Assembly (NCBI GenBank): GCA_964501505.1
Contig: CAZCSY010000028.1
Location: 1 to 16,866, forward strand
Source: CAZCSY01 sp964501505
GTDB lineage: Bacteria > Omnitrophota > Gorgyraeia > Velamenicoccales > Velamenicoccaceae
Length of the DNA stretch: 16,866 nt
Direction of reading: 5' to 3'
The position numbers were made by a program, and so were the translations under genes. Shown here one piece after another: positions 1 to 7,893 of this stretch (the stretch's first letter is position 1; each line of letters starts with the position of its first letter). The notes beneath the pieces are model-generated. The model was not told where the DNA came from and ran no database searches. It saw nothing but the letters and a program-made list of their open reading frames with translations.

Positions 1-1079
1 TCGTCGACGATCACGACGCGCTTGCCCCGGACGACCTCGCGCAGGATATTGAACTTCACCTTCACGCCCAGGTCGCGGATCTCCTGGTGCGGCTGGATGA
101 AGGTGCGGCCCACGTAGTGGTTGCGGATGACGCCCAGGTCGATGGGGATCCCCGAGGCGTGACCAAAGCCAAACGCCGCCGAGGTCCCCGAATCGGGTAT
201 GGGCACGACGATATCGGCCTCGACCGGATGTTCTTTCGCCAGCTCTTCGCCCAACCGGTGGCGCACGACATGGACCGTCTCACCGAAGATCACCGAGTCG
301 GGCCGGGCAAAATAAATATGCTCAAAGATGCAGTGGGCGGCCTGGGCCTTTGGGGCGGCGAAGCGGATGGACTTCAGCCCGTCTTTTGAGACCACGATGA
401 TCTCGCCCGGCTCGACCTCGCGGATGAACTGCGCCTGGATAAGGTCAAGGGCGCACGTCTCCGAGGCCAGGCAGTAGGCGCCGTCCTTGCGGCCCAGGCA
501 CAGCGGCCGGAAGCCGTCGGGGTCCCGGACACCGATGAGCCGGTCTTCCGTCAACAGGACCAGCGCGTAGGCGCCCCGGACCTGCTTGAGAGCGCTCTTC
601 AGGCGTACCAACACGTCGCGCGACTTGGACCGCGCCATAAGGTGGACGATGACCTCGCTGTCGCACGTCGTCTGAAAAATGGAACCGATCTTTTCCAGCT
701 CGCGGCGCAGGGCGCGGCTGTTGACGAGATTCCCGTTGTGCGCGATGGCCAGCGAGCTACCGAGGTAGTCGACGAAGAGCGGCTGGGCGTTCTTCACGAG
801 GCTCGAGCCGGTCGTGGAGTAGCGCACGTGGCCGATGCCACGGTCACCCTTCAGGGGACGCAGGTGGCTCTCGTCAAAGACGTCCGCCACCAGCCCCATC
901 TCCTTGTACAGAAAAAGGTCTTCCCCGTCGCTCGTGACGATGCCGCAGGACTCCTCACCCCGATGCTGCAGGGCGTAAAGCCCCAGGTAGATCAGATAAC
1001 GCGCCTCCGGCACGCCGAAGATACCGAACAGGCCGCACGCGTGGCGGGGATAATCGAGGCAGGACGTAGTCGGTCTCAT
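1..1079 (-). CDS. purF: Amidophosphoribosyltransferase PurF, N-terminal 359 residues (cut by window start)
   Basis: Makes 5-phosphoribosylamine from PRPP and glutamine, the first committed step of purine synthesis, in the cytoplasm. The ATG at 1079 overlaps the purQ stop as ATGA, with GAGGT about 8 nt upstream. The reading frame is open to the window edge. Seen: HACGLFGIFG with Cys15, which in this N-terminal nucleophile family becomes the glutaminase nucleophile after removal of a short propeptide; LQHRGEES; GHVRYSTTG; AIAHNGNLVN; a Cys just before the IYFARPDS stretch, where Bacillus-type PurF has an Fe-S ligand; and YVGRTFIQP. The visible part ends at VVIVD, just inside the PRPP-binding loop, so the rest of the phosphoribosyltransferase domain lies outside. 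Last visible gene of the purine operon. Identity is near certain. Confidence 0.96.
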   Translation of the reverse strand, partial: MRPTTSCLDYPRHACGLFGIFGVPEARYLIYLGLYALQHRGEESCGIVTSDGEDLFLYKEMGLVADVFDESHLRPLKGDRGIGHVRYSTTGSSLVKNAQPLFVDYLGSSLAIAHNGNLVNSRALRRELEKIGSIFQTTCDSEVIVHLMARSKSRDVLVRLKSALKQVRGAYALVLLTEDRLIGVRDPDGFRPLCLGRKDGAYCLASETCALDLIQAQFIREVEPGEIIVVSKDGLKSIRFAAPKAQAAHCIFEHIYFARPDSVIFGETVHVVRHRLGEELAKEHPVEADIVVPIPDSGTSAAFGFGHASGIPIDLGVIRNHYVGRTFIQPHQEIRDLGVKVKFNILREVVRGKRVVIVD

Positions 1080-1870
1080 TGAAAATACCTCACAGCGTTT
1101 TGAAAGATGTAAAAACCGTCGCCGTGGCGCTTAAGCCCATCCCGCGTCCAGGACGGATGCTGCAGTCCCGTCAGGTGGCGCTCCGGGTGCGGCATGAGAC
1201 CGAAGACGCGGCCGGTCTCGTCGCAAATCCCCGCGATGCTGTCCACCGAACCGTTCGGATTGATGGGAAAATCTCCCAGGCAGCCCCGGGCATCGCAATA
1301 TTGAAAGACGATCTGCCCCCCCTCCTTGAGACGCGTCAGAAGCTCCTCATTTTTCGGGATGAACTTGCCCTCGCCGTGGGCGATGGGCATGGTGACGATC
1401 TCCGAAAGACCCCGTGTCCACACACACAACTCCTTGCGGCCCGCCGCGTTCGATGCCAGACGCCTCAGATACACCCAGCGGTCCTGAAAGACCCCGACGT
1501 CGTTCTCGGCGAGCGTCACCTCCTGCTGGGCCCGTTCGGTGCCCGGCAGCAGCCCTGCCTTGACGAGGACCTGAAACCCGTTGCAGATACCGATGATCAA
1601 ACCGCCCTTGTCGATGAACGCGCGCACGGCCGGCATGAGCTTGTTCTTGACCTGGTTGGCCAGGACCCGGCCCGCTGCGATGTCGTCGCCGTACGTGAAC
1701 CCGCCGGAAAAGGCAAGGACCTGAAAGTCAGAGAGCGACCGGGCACCGCTGATCAACTCGTTGATGTGCACGAAGACAGGAAACCCGCCTGCCTGCTCAA
1801 AGGCCGCGGCGGTCTCGGCGTCGCAGTTGATGCCCGCTGCTTTCAGGATGAGGACCCGTGCTTGCGCCAT
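1076..1870 (-). CDS. purQ: FGAM synthase glutaminase subunit PurQ
   Basis: Class I glutamine amidotransferase that hydrolyses glutamine and passes ammonia to PurL for conversion of FGAR to FGAM. 264 aa. Seen: GIN(C) start of the fold near residue 13, the oxyanion stretch AFSGGFTYGDD at 53-63, nucleophile Cys96 in LIIGICNGFQ, AHGEGKF at 164-170, and the His228/Glu230 pair in MPHPER. It is longer than the roughly 227-aa Bacillus PurQ and resembles the longer type. It starts 10 nt after the LOG-family gene and its stop overlaps the purF start, so translation is probably coupled. PurS is not a separate gene here; its fold is fused to PurL. Confidence 0.95.
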   Translation of the reverse strand: MAQARVLILKAAGINCDAETAAAFEQAGGFPVFVHINELISGARSLSDFQVLAFSGGFTYGDDIAAGRVLANQVKNKLMPAVRAFIDKGGLIIGICNGFQVLVKAGLLPGTERAQQEVTLAENDVGVFQDRWVYLRRLASNAAGRKELCVWTRGLSEIVTMPIAHGEGKFIPKNEELLTRLKEGGQIVFQYCDARGCLGDFPINPNGSVDSIAGICDETGRVFGLMPHPERHLTGLQHPSWTRDGLKRHGDGFYIFQNAVRYFQ

Positions 1871-1880
1871 GGAAAATCCA

Positions 1881-2585
1881 CTACCCGTAAAATTTCCTGA
1901 TCACCTGAACCACGTCTTCGGCCTTATCGACGAGCGAAAAAAGGCTCAGGTCCTCCGGGCTGATGCAGCCGCGCCGCAGGACCGTGGACATCAGCCAGTG
2001 CAGGAGCCCCTGCCAGTAACGGCTGCCGACCAGGACCACGGGGAACTGCGCGATGCGCACCGTCTGGATAAGGTTGATCGACTCGAAGAGCTCGTCGAGC
2101 GTGCCGTAGCCGCCCGGAAAGATCACGAAGGCCTTGGCATAACGCACGAACATCACCTTGCGCACGAAAAAGTAATGGAACTCAAGCTGCGTGGTGGCGT
2201 AGGCATTGGCCCTCTGCTCCGTCGGGATGTAAATATTCAGGCCGATCGAAGCGCCGCCGGCGCGGCGGGCGCCCTTGTTGGCCGCCTCCATGATGCTGGG
2301 GCCGCCGCCCGTGATGATGCCGTAGCCGGCGCGAACGAGCAAGAACGCCGTCTTCTCGGCCAGCCTGTAGTACGGGTCCTTGGGACCCAGGCGCGAGGAG
2401 CCGAAAATCGAAACCGTGTTTTCGAAGCGCGAGAGGGTCTTGAAGCCGCGCGCGAGCTCATTGCTGATGCGGCGGATGCGCGCCTGGTCCTTATCGCCGT
2501 AGACGTCGATTTTGCTCTGCAACAGTTTGGCCAGCGTCCTCTTGACCGCCCGGGGAAGGCTACGCCTCTTTCTCTTTTTCGGCAT
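1881..2585 (-). CDS. LOG-family (TIGR00730-type) nucleotide 5'-monophosphate phosphoribohydrolase-like protein
   Basis: 234 aa. A basic N-terminus (MPKKRKRRS) leads into the Rossmann-like LOG fold: SIFGSSR at 59-65, TGGGPSIMEAAN at 92-103, RKVMFVRYAKAFVIFPGGYGTLDE ending at 165. The last contains the PGGxGTxxE motif that binds the nucleotide phosphate and carries the catalytic Glu. Characterised members cleave the N-glycosidic bond of nucleoside monophosphates (plant LOG on cytokinin ribotides, E. coli PpnN on purine and pyrimidine NMPs). Old annotations call them lysine decarboxylases, which is wrong. The start has a good GAGGAG 8 nt upstream and lies 1 nt after the purL stop, so it is a true operon member. 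A purine-nucleotide recycling role is inferred from position; the substrate is unknown. Confidence 0.88.
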   Translation of the reverse strand: MPKKRKRRSLPRAVKRTLAKLLQSKIDVYGDKDQARIRRISNELARGFKTLSRFENTVSIFGSSRLGPKDPYYRLAEKTAFLLVRAGYGIITGGGPSIMEAANKGARRAGGASIGLNIYIPTEQRANAYATTQLEFHYFFVRKVMFVRYAKAFVIFPGGYGTLDELFESINLIQTVRIAQFPVVLVGSRYWQGLLHWLMSTVLRRGCISPEDLSLFSLVDKAEDVVQVIRKFYG

Positions 2586-2586
2586 G

Positions 2587-5517
2587 CTAAACGCTCCTCA
2601 AGGGGGCCTGCCACGTCTCTTTCAGCAGGTCCACGGGCGCCTGAAGACAGATCTCTCCCCTGAGACCGAAGACGGTCACAGGGCGTTTTTCCGAGACACA
2701 GCCGATAAGGGCACAGGTCGTCTTCTTCATGGTCCGTTCAAAATCACGGCGCCTGGCCGCATCGACCTCAACGAGGAAGCGCGAGGCCGACTCTGAAAAA
2801 AGGACGTTATCGGGACGCCGGTCCCTGCCCGAAAAAGGCACATCGCTCAGGAAGATATTAAGGCCGAGGCCGCCCGCAAAGGCCATCTCCGCCGCCGCCA
2901 CGCCGATGCCGCCTTCGGAACAGTCGTGGATGGACGCGACGAACCCGCGGGATACGGCTTCGGCGAGCCGTTCCATGGCCTTCCTGGCGCTCACAAAATC
3001 CACGACCGGCACGCGGCCGCCCCTGATCTTCAGGACGTCGTAATAGTGGGAACCGCCCAACTCCGCGTACGTCATCCCGACGACATAGAGCAGGTTGTCG
3101 GGCCGCTTGGCATCCATCGTCACCGCCTTCGAAACGTCGTCCATCACGCTGAGCGCCGAGATGAGGAGCGTCGACGGGATCGAGACCGACTTCCTGCCGT
3201 ATGCAAATTCATTATAAAAACTGTCCTTGCCGGAGATGAACGGCACGCCGAAACCTTTGGCCGCGTCATAACAGCCGAAGGCCGCGCGCACCAGGGCCCC
3301 CAGCCGGTCCGGCTTGTCGGGATTTCCCCAGCAGAAGTTATCCAGGAGCGCCGCCCGCTTGAGCGGCGCGCCGACGGCCACGAGCTGACGAAGCGCCTCA
3401 TCGATGCAGCACGCCGCCATCCAGTAAGGATCGAGATCTCCGTACTTGAAGTTGATGCCGTTCGAGACCGCGATGCCCTTCGGCGAATCAAAGCGCGGCC
3501 TGATCACGCATGCGTCCGACGGACCGTCGTGCGCCGCGCCCACCAGGGGCTTGACCACGGTCGCTCCCTGCACCTCGTGGTCGTACTGACGGATCACCCA
3601 CTCCTTGGAGGCGATATCGGGGTGCGCCAGGAGCTTGAGCAGGGCCGGCGTCAGGTCCTTCGCGGCCTCGACGCGTCTTGAGCCGTGCCGGGGCCGTTTC
3701 CAGACCGCCTGCTTGGTGAGACGCGGCAGGCCTTCGTGCAAGAAGCGCATGTCGAGGTCGCAGACCTGGTGTCCGTCATAAAAAAGTTCAAGCCGGCGCT
3801 GCGGCGTGCCGAAGGTGCCTATCGCCGTCGCCTCGACGTCCTCCCGGGCAAAGGCCTCCAGCAATGCCGGCAGGTCCTTCTTGTCCACGGCCAGCACCAT
3901 GCGTTCCTGCGCCTCGGAGATCCAGATCTCGGTATACGACAGACCGTGGTACTTGAGCGGCACCTTGTCGAGGTCCACGCGCGCGCCCACGTCCTTGCCC
4001 ATTTCACCGACCGCGCTCGAGAGCCCGCCCGCCCCGCAGTCCGTGATCGCCCGGTACAACCCCGCATCGCGTACCTTCAGGAGCACGTCGAGCATCTTCT
4101 TCTCGGTGATGGCGTTGCCGATCTGCACACTGCCTGAGGAGACGGTCTCCGACGCATGGGTCAACTCCCCCGAGGAGAAGGTCGCGCCGTGGATGCCGTC
4201 GCGGCCCGTGCGACCGCCCACGACGACGACGACGTCGTCTTTGGAGACCTTCTTAAAAGACATTTCTTTGGGCAGGATCCCCAGCGTCCCGCAGTAGACG
4301 AGCGGGTTGCCGACGAAGCGCTCGTCAAAGAGCACGGCGCCGTTGGCCGTGGGGATGCCCATGCGGTTGCCGTAATCCCGCACGCCGCTGACCACGCCCT
4401 TCATCACGCGGCGCGGATGAAGCGCGCCCGGCGGCAGCTTACCTTGAGGAAAATCCAGCGGCCCGAAGCAAAAGACATCCGTGTTCAGGATGGGCCTGGC
4501 GCCCAGGCCCGTGCCCATGGGGTCGCGGATGACGCCGCCGATGCCGGTATTGGCCCCGCCGTACGGCTCCAGGGCCGACGGGTGGTTGTGCGTCTCGACC
4601 TTGAAACAGATGTTGTATTTTTCGTCAAAGGTGACGATGCCGGAGTTGTCCCGGAAGACCGAGACACAGCTCGGTTTCTTCAACTCGCGCGTCGCCTTCA
4701 TCACCGTCTCCTTGAGAAGGTTCTTGATGATCCTGTTGCCGATTTTTTTGGTCTTGCGCGGGCTGCCGGTCTTCGGCCCCAGCGCCTCCCTGTAGGCGAC
4801 GTTGCCGCGGAAGGTCTTGTGCACGCAGTGCTCGGACCACGTCTGGGCGATGGTCTCCAGTTCGCAGTCGGTCGGCTCGCGCTTGAGTCTTCGGAAAGAA
4901 TCCCGGATCGCGCGCATCTCCTCCAGATTCAGATAGAGCTGGCCCTCCCGACTCAAGGCGAGCAGTTCCTTGTCCGAGGCCCGGCCCAACGGCATGACCT
5001 TGAGCGAAAAGGCATAATCCGGCAGGTGAAAAAAATCAACGAGGCGGTGATCCTCCTCCGGCAGGACGTACTGAATGAGCTTGTTGTAGAGGACCTTCTC
5101 GGCCGCCGCCAGGAGCGCCTTTTGGGAAAGGCCGCCCTTGAAGAGGTACCGCTTGGCCGTGCGCACGCCTTCGACGGAGGTGATATCCATGTCACCGAGG
5201 CCCTTGAGGGTCGACTCCTCGACGGGATCCATCACGCCGGGGCGGTACAGGACCTGCAGGGACCTGTATCCCGCGGGGCCGTTGAGCGGATCCGCGTCCG
5301 TGCACAGGTCGTACTCCTGGGTAACGGCGTCGGTCAAGAGCTCCCGGGCGACGCGCTCCGCCTCGGCGCGCCGGGCCGCACCGATCAGGTAGGTGACGTG
5401 GTGACAGCGCACGTCCTCGACGCCGCGCAGTCCGGCCTGGGACAAGGCGGCCTTCAAGGCCAGGGCGCTGCCGTTGTACACGCCCTCTTTGTCTCTAACC
5501 TCTATGCGCCAATACAT
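2587..5517 (-). CDS. purL: FGAM synthase PurL with fused N-terminal PurS-like repeats
   Basis: ATP-dependent conversion of FGAR to FGAM with ammonia from PurQ. 976 aa, far longer than the roughly 740-aa small PurL. Residues 1-75 look like PurS (GVYNGSALALKAAL, LLTDAVTQEY). Residues 86-152 look like a second, diverged copy (LQVLYRPGVMDP, then LYNKLIQYV). The catalytic core then follows: WSEHC at 227-231, ETHNHPSALEPYGG at 308-321, TDCGAGGLSSAVGEMG mid-protein, then a second half with ISGKDSFYNE and IHDCSEGGIG. The glutaminase domain of the roughly 1300-aa enzymes is absent and supplied by purQ two genes downstream. The start lies 17 nt after purB with AAAGGAG upstream. Confidence 0.95.
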   Translation of the reverse strand: MYWRIEVRDKEGVYNGSALALKAALSQAGLRGVEDVRCHHVTYLIGAARRAEAERVARELLTDAVTQEYDLCTDADPLNGPAGYRSLQVLYRPGVMDPVEESTLKGLGDMDITSVEGVRTAKRYLFKGGLSQKALLAAAEKVLYNKLIQYVLPEEDHRLVDFFHLPDYAFSLKVMPLGRASDKELLALSREGQLYLNLEEMRAIRDSFRRLKREPTDCELETIAQTWSEHCVHKTFRGNVAYREALGPKTGSPRKTKKIGNRIIKNLLKETVMKATRELKKPSCVSVFRDNSGIVTFDEKYNICFKVETHNHPSALEPYGGANTGIGGVIRDPMGTGLGARPILNTDVFCFGPLDFPQGKLPPGALHPRRVMKGVVSGVRDYGNRMGIPTANGAVLFDERFVGNPLVYCGTLGILPKEMSFKKVSKDDVVVVVGGRTGRDGIHGATFSSGELTHASETVSSGSVQIGNAITEKKMLDVLLKVRDAGLYRAITDCGAGGLSSAVGEMGKDVGARVDLDKVPLKYHGLSYTEIWISEAQERMVLAVDKKDLPALLEAFAREDVEATAIGTFGTPQRRLELFYDGHQVCDLDMRFLHEGLPRLTKQAVWKRPRHGSRRVEAAKDLTPALLKLLAHPDIASKEWVIRQYDHEVQGATVVKPLVGAAHDGPSDACVIRPRFDSPKGIAVSNGINFKYGDLDPYWMAACCIDEALRQLVAVGAPLKRAALLDNFCWGNPDKPDRLGALVRAAFGCYDAAKGFGVPFISGKDSFYNEFAYGRKSVSIPSTLLISALSVMDDVSKAVTMDAKRPDNLLYVVGMTYAELGGSHYYDVLKIRGGRVPVVDFVSARKAMERLAEAVSRGFVASIHDCSEGGIGVAAAEMAFAGGLGLNIFLSDVPFSGRDRRPDNVLFSESASRFLVEVDAARRRDFERTMKKTTCALIGCVSEKRPVTVFGLRGEICLQAPVDLLKETWQAPLRSV

Positions 5518-5534
5518 GGGGACGGGGCGCTCCT

Positions 5535-6830
5535 TTAGTCAAGCCCGACGGCCTTGAAGATCTTCGGCACGTGGCGGAGATAGTAGCGGATATCGAAGCA
5601 GGATGCCAGGTCCCCTGTGGAGAGGCAGCGTTTCACCGTGGGGTTGGCGGACAGAACATCCTTGAATTCGCGGTTCAGGGTCAGGGACGCAAACGCGTTC
5701 TTCTGGACGATGTCGTAGGCCTGCGGACGGGGCAACCCTTTTCTCATCAACTCCAGCAGGACGCGCTGCGAATAGATGAGCCCGTTGGTGCGGCCCAGAT
5801 TGACCAGCATCCTCTTGGGGTAGACCGTCAACCCCTCCATGACCTCGATGAACTGGTTCAGGAGATAGTCCAGGAGGATCGTGGTGTCGGGCAGGATGAC
5901 CCGTTCGACCGACGAGTGGCTGATGTCCCGCTCGTGCCACAGGCACACGTTCTCCAGGGCCGCGAAGGCGTTCGTGCGCACGAGGCGCGCGAGCCCCGAG
6001 ATGCGTTCGCACATCACGGGGTTACGCTTGTGCGGCATGGCCGAGGATCCCTTCTGCCCCTTGCCGAACGGCTCTTCGACCTCGGCCACCTCGGTGCGCT
6101 GCAGGTGGCGGATCTCCGTGGCGAACTTCTCGAGCGACGCGGCGGTCACGGCCAGGGCCGCGCATGCGGCGGCGTGACGGTCGCGCGGAACCACCTGGGT
6201 CGAGCCGTGGGAGACGTCGAGCCCCAGCTTCGTACAGACAAACTCTTCGACCTCCGGCTCGATATTGGTGTACGTCCCGATCGTGCCGGAGAGCTTGCCG
6301 ACGGCCACCTCTTTTTTGGCTACCTTCAGGCGCTCGGCGTTGCGGCGCATCTCATCATACCACAGCGCCACCTTGAGCCCAAAGGTCGTCGGCTCCGCGT
6401 GGATGCCGTGCGAACGGCCGATGCAGACCGTGTTCTTGTGCTTTCTGGCAATCCTGGCCAGGACCGACGCCGCCTTCTGCATATCAACCAGAAGGATGTC
6501 AAAGGCCTCGACGAGCTGCAGGCCCAGAGACGTATCGAGCACATCGTTGGAGGTCAAGCCCATATGGATATATTTCGCCTCCTTGCCCACGCTGTCGGAG
6601 AGGTTGTTCACGAAGGCAACCACGTCGTGGCGGACCTTGGCCTCCAACTCCCTGATCACTTCGATATCTATCTTGGCCTTCTGCTTGATGGTCTGCAGGG
6701 ACTTCTTGGGGATCTTGCCAAGTTTCTGCCAAGCCTCACAGACGCAGAGCTCCACCTCGAGCATCCTCTGGAACTTGCTCTCTTCGCTCCACACCTTCGC
6801 CATTTTTGGAAGACTGTAGCGTTCGATCAT
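5535..6830 (-). CDS. purB: Adenylosuccinate lyase PurB
   Basis: Fumarase/aspartase-superfamily lyase acting twice in purine synthesis: SAICAR to AICAR plus fumarate, and adenylosuccinate to AMP plus fumarate. 431 aa, normal for the family. Seen: HMGLTSND at 89-96, GRSHGIHAEPTTFG at 138-151 with the conserved His, and the superfamily signature GSSAMPHKRNP at 261-271 with the mobile-loop catalytic serine. Begins MIERYS, a typical PurB start. First gene of the purine operon, 40 nt from the promoter -10, with a G-rich stretch (GGGGGGA) close to the ATG as ribosome site. Its product AICAR (ZMP) is the presumed signal for the riboswitch upstream of gcvT about 3 kb away. Confidence 0.97.
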   Translation of the reverse strand: MIERYSLPKMAKVWSEESKFQRMLEVELCVCEAWQKLGKIPKKSLQTIKQKAKIDIEVIRELEAKVRHDVVAFVNNLSDSVGKEAKYIHMGLTSNDVLDTSLGLQLVEAFDILLVDMQKAASVLARIARKHKNTVCIGRSHGIHAEPTTFGLKVALWYDEMRRNAERLKVAKKEVAVGKLSGTIGTYTNIEPEVEEFVCTKLGLDVSHGSTQVVPRDRHAAACAALAVTAASLEKFATEIRHLQRTEVAEVEEPFGKGQKGSSAMPHKRNPVMCERISGLARLVRTNAFAALENVCLWHERDISHSSVERVILPDTTILLDYLLNQFIEVMEGLTVYPKRMLVNLGRTNGLIYSQRVLLELMRKGLPRPQAYDIVQKNAFASLTLNREFKDVLSANPTVKRCLSTGDLASCFDIRYYLRHVPKIFKAVGLD

Positions 6831-6869
6831 GGTCCCCCCGCTCGTTAAATGCCAATGGGTTAGGCAACT

Positions 6870-6898
6870 AATATAACAAAGTTGGGACGCGGCGTCAA
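6870..6898 (-). promoter_or_regulatory. Sigma70-type promoter of the purine operon
   Basis: On the minus strand, TTGACG (6893-6898), a 17-bp spacer and TATATT (6870-6875). Predicted start near 6863, giving a leader of about 30 nt, too short for a riboswitch. No PurR-like palindrome was recognised. Confidence 0.75.
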
Positions 6899-7009
6899 CA
6901 GAAACACGCGGACTACCCCGAAATTAGGGATTTTCTGACGTGAAAGTGCTTGAAGAGTAACGGGTTAAGGACTCATCCGGATACCGATCCGATATCCACG
7001 TTCCGGAAC

Positions 7010-7045
7010 AAAAAAACGCTGCCCCCCATCCCTGGGAGACAGCGT
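7010..7045 (-). terminator. Rho-independent terminator after the 88-aa membrane protein gene
   Basis: Read on the minus strand, a hairpin of 12 pairs (ACGCTG/CAGCGT continued by TCTCCC pairing with GGGGGG, two wobbles) with a 6-nt loop, followed by seven T. It lies 22 nt past the stop of the gene at 7068-7334 and isolates the purB promoter from upstream transcription. The rest of the 237-nt gap to purB shows only that promoter. Confidence 0.9.
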
Positions 7046-7067
7046 CCTTATGCGAAGAAGGGCACCC

Positions 7068-7334
7068 CTAAATAAGGATCAGCCCCGTCATCAACAGAAA
7101 AAAGGAAATAACCAGCAGGATCAAACCGAAGATACGCGAGCGCCGCAACAAGAGCGAGCCGATCTCTCTCTTTTTGTTCAGCGTCTCTTCCAGGCTGTGG
7201 GTCGAAAAATTGTAGTCCAGCTTCTTTTCGAGCCACTCCACGGCGCGCGGAGCAAAGATCAGCCCGATGGCTGCCACAGCCCCTATCCCTCCCGCAACAA
7301 AATCCACGATACGAAGAATCCCAATGTCATCCAT
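7068..7334 (-). CDS. Small two-helix membrane protein, unknown function
   Basis: 88 aa. Two hydrophobic helices at about 8-29 and 67-88, separated by a charged stretch of about 37 residues (EWLEKKLDYNF, LNKKREIG, LLRRSR). The protein ends inside the second helix. The positive residues suggest that the middle loop is cytoplasmic, with both termini on the outer side of the inner membrane. I do not recognise a family. The start has an excellent AGGAGG 5 nt upstream and a candidate promoter of its own; a strong terminator follows. All three signs support a real, independently expressed gene. Confidence 0.78.
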   Translation of the reverse strand: MDDIGILRIVDFVAGGIGAVAAIGLIFAPRAVEWLEKKLDYNFSTHSLEETLNKKREIGSLLLRRSRIFGLILLVISFFLLMTGLILI

Positions 7335-7365
7335 CCCTGCCTCCTTCTGTCAACCCGCCATCATT

Positions 7366-7393
7366 ATTGTAGCGCTGGCGGACGAAATGGCAA
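7366..7393 (-). promoter_or_regulatory. Candidate promoter of the 88-aa membrane protein gene
   Basis: Minus strand: TTGCCA (7388-7393), 16-bp spacer, TACAAT (7366-7371). The leader would be about 25 nt and carries the AGGAGG. The gene could also be read through from thyX, since no terminator is seen after the EamA gene. Confidence 0.55.
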
Positions 7394-7421
7394 GAAGATT
7401 TCTGTCTGCCGGGGTTCCCTG

Positions 7422-7841
7422 TTACTTCAACAGAAAGACGCCCAGGAGCACGCACAGGATGCCGGCGGACTTCATCCCTGTCATCTTTTCGCCCAGGACC
7501 AGCACGCCCAGGATAAACGAGATAAGCGGATAGGCGCCTGAGACCGGCACGACGCGCGAGACATCTCCGTCTTTGAGGGCGTGATAGAACAACATCTGTC
7601 CCAAAAAATTCGCGCAAAATCCTCCCAAGATGATCAGAAGGATATACCTGGGCGGGGTGCGGCCGATCTCCGAAAGAATCGCCGGCTTCAGGGCGAGGAG
7701 CACCAACGAACCCAGCGCCACGGCCAGGCATCGGACAAAGATGCCGGCCGAGGGACTCAACCGCAGGAGCCCCACCTTCTCAAAAAGAGGTACGCATCCC
7801 CACACGAACGCCGTCGCCAAGGCAAACAGGAATGGCTTCAT
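7422..7841 (-). CDS. Half-size EamA/DMT-family membrane transporter
   Basis: 139 aa, one EamA domain instead of the usual two in about 300 aa. Hydrophobic segments at about 3-20, 33-52, 66-83, 97-116 and 124-139. Family features: AFVWGCVPLFEKVGL near the N-terminus, a DGDVSRVVPVSGAYPLISFI stretch before helix 4, and VLGEKMTGMKSAGILCVLLGVFLL at the end. Single-domain members are thought to work as dimers; the substrate is unknown. The ATG at 7841 has GGGAGG 4 nt upstream, which decides this start over in-frame upstream codons inside the amidase gene. It lies 52 nt downstream of the amidase gene, in the same direction. Confidence 0.88.
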   Translation of the reverse strand: MKPFLFALATAFVWGCVPLFEKVGLLRLSPSAGIFVRCLAVALGSLVLLALKPAILSEIGRTPPRYILLIILGGFCANFLGQMLFYHALKDGDVSRVVPVSGAYPLISFILGVLVLGEKMTGMKSAGILCVLLGVFLLK

Positions 7842-7893
7842 GAAACCTCCCTCATGGTGAGACAAAAAGGTCCGACCATTCTGATCCGCCTTT

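Noticed and set aside
1079..1900. Long plus-strand open frames opposite purQ, purL, purB, gcvT/H and gcvPB (for example 1079-1900, 4156-5538, 5571-6848, minus 10081-11334)
   Set aside because: They lie antisense to clearly conserved enzymes, are Arg/Ala/Val-rich with no domain motifs and lack ribosome sites; they are products of high GC codon bias.
6831..6900. PurR box or guanine/PreQ1-type riboswitch before purB
   Set aside because: The leader from the predicted start is only about 30 nt and contains no recognisable aptamer or purine-operator palindrome.
6901..7009. Small palindromes (ATCCGGAT, GGATACCGATCC) between purB promoter and terminator
   Set aside because: Short and overlapping, no clear pairing with function; chance is likely in this composition.
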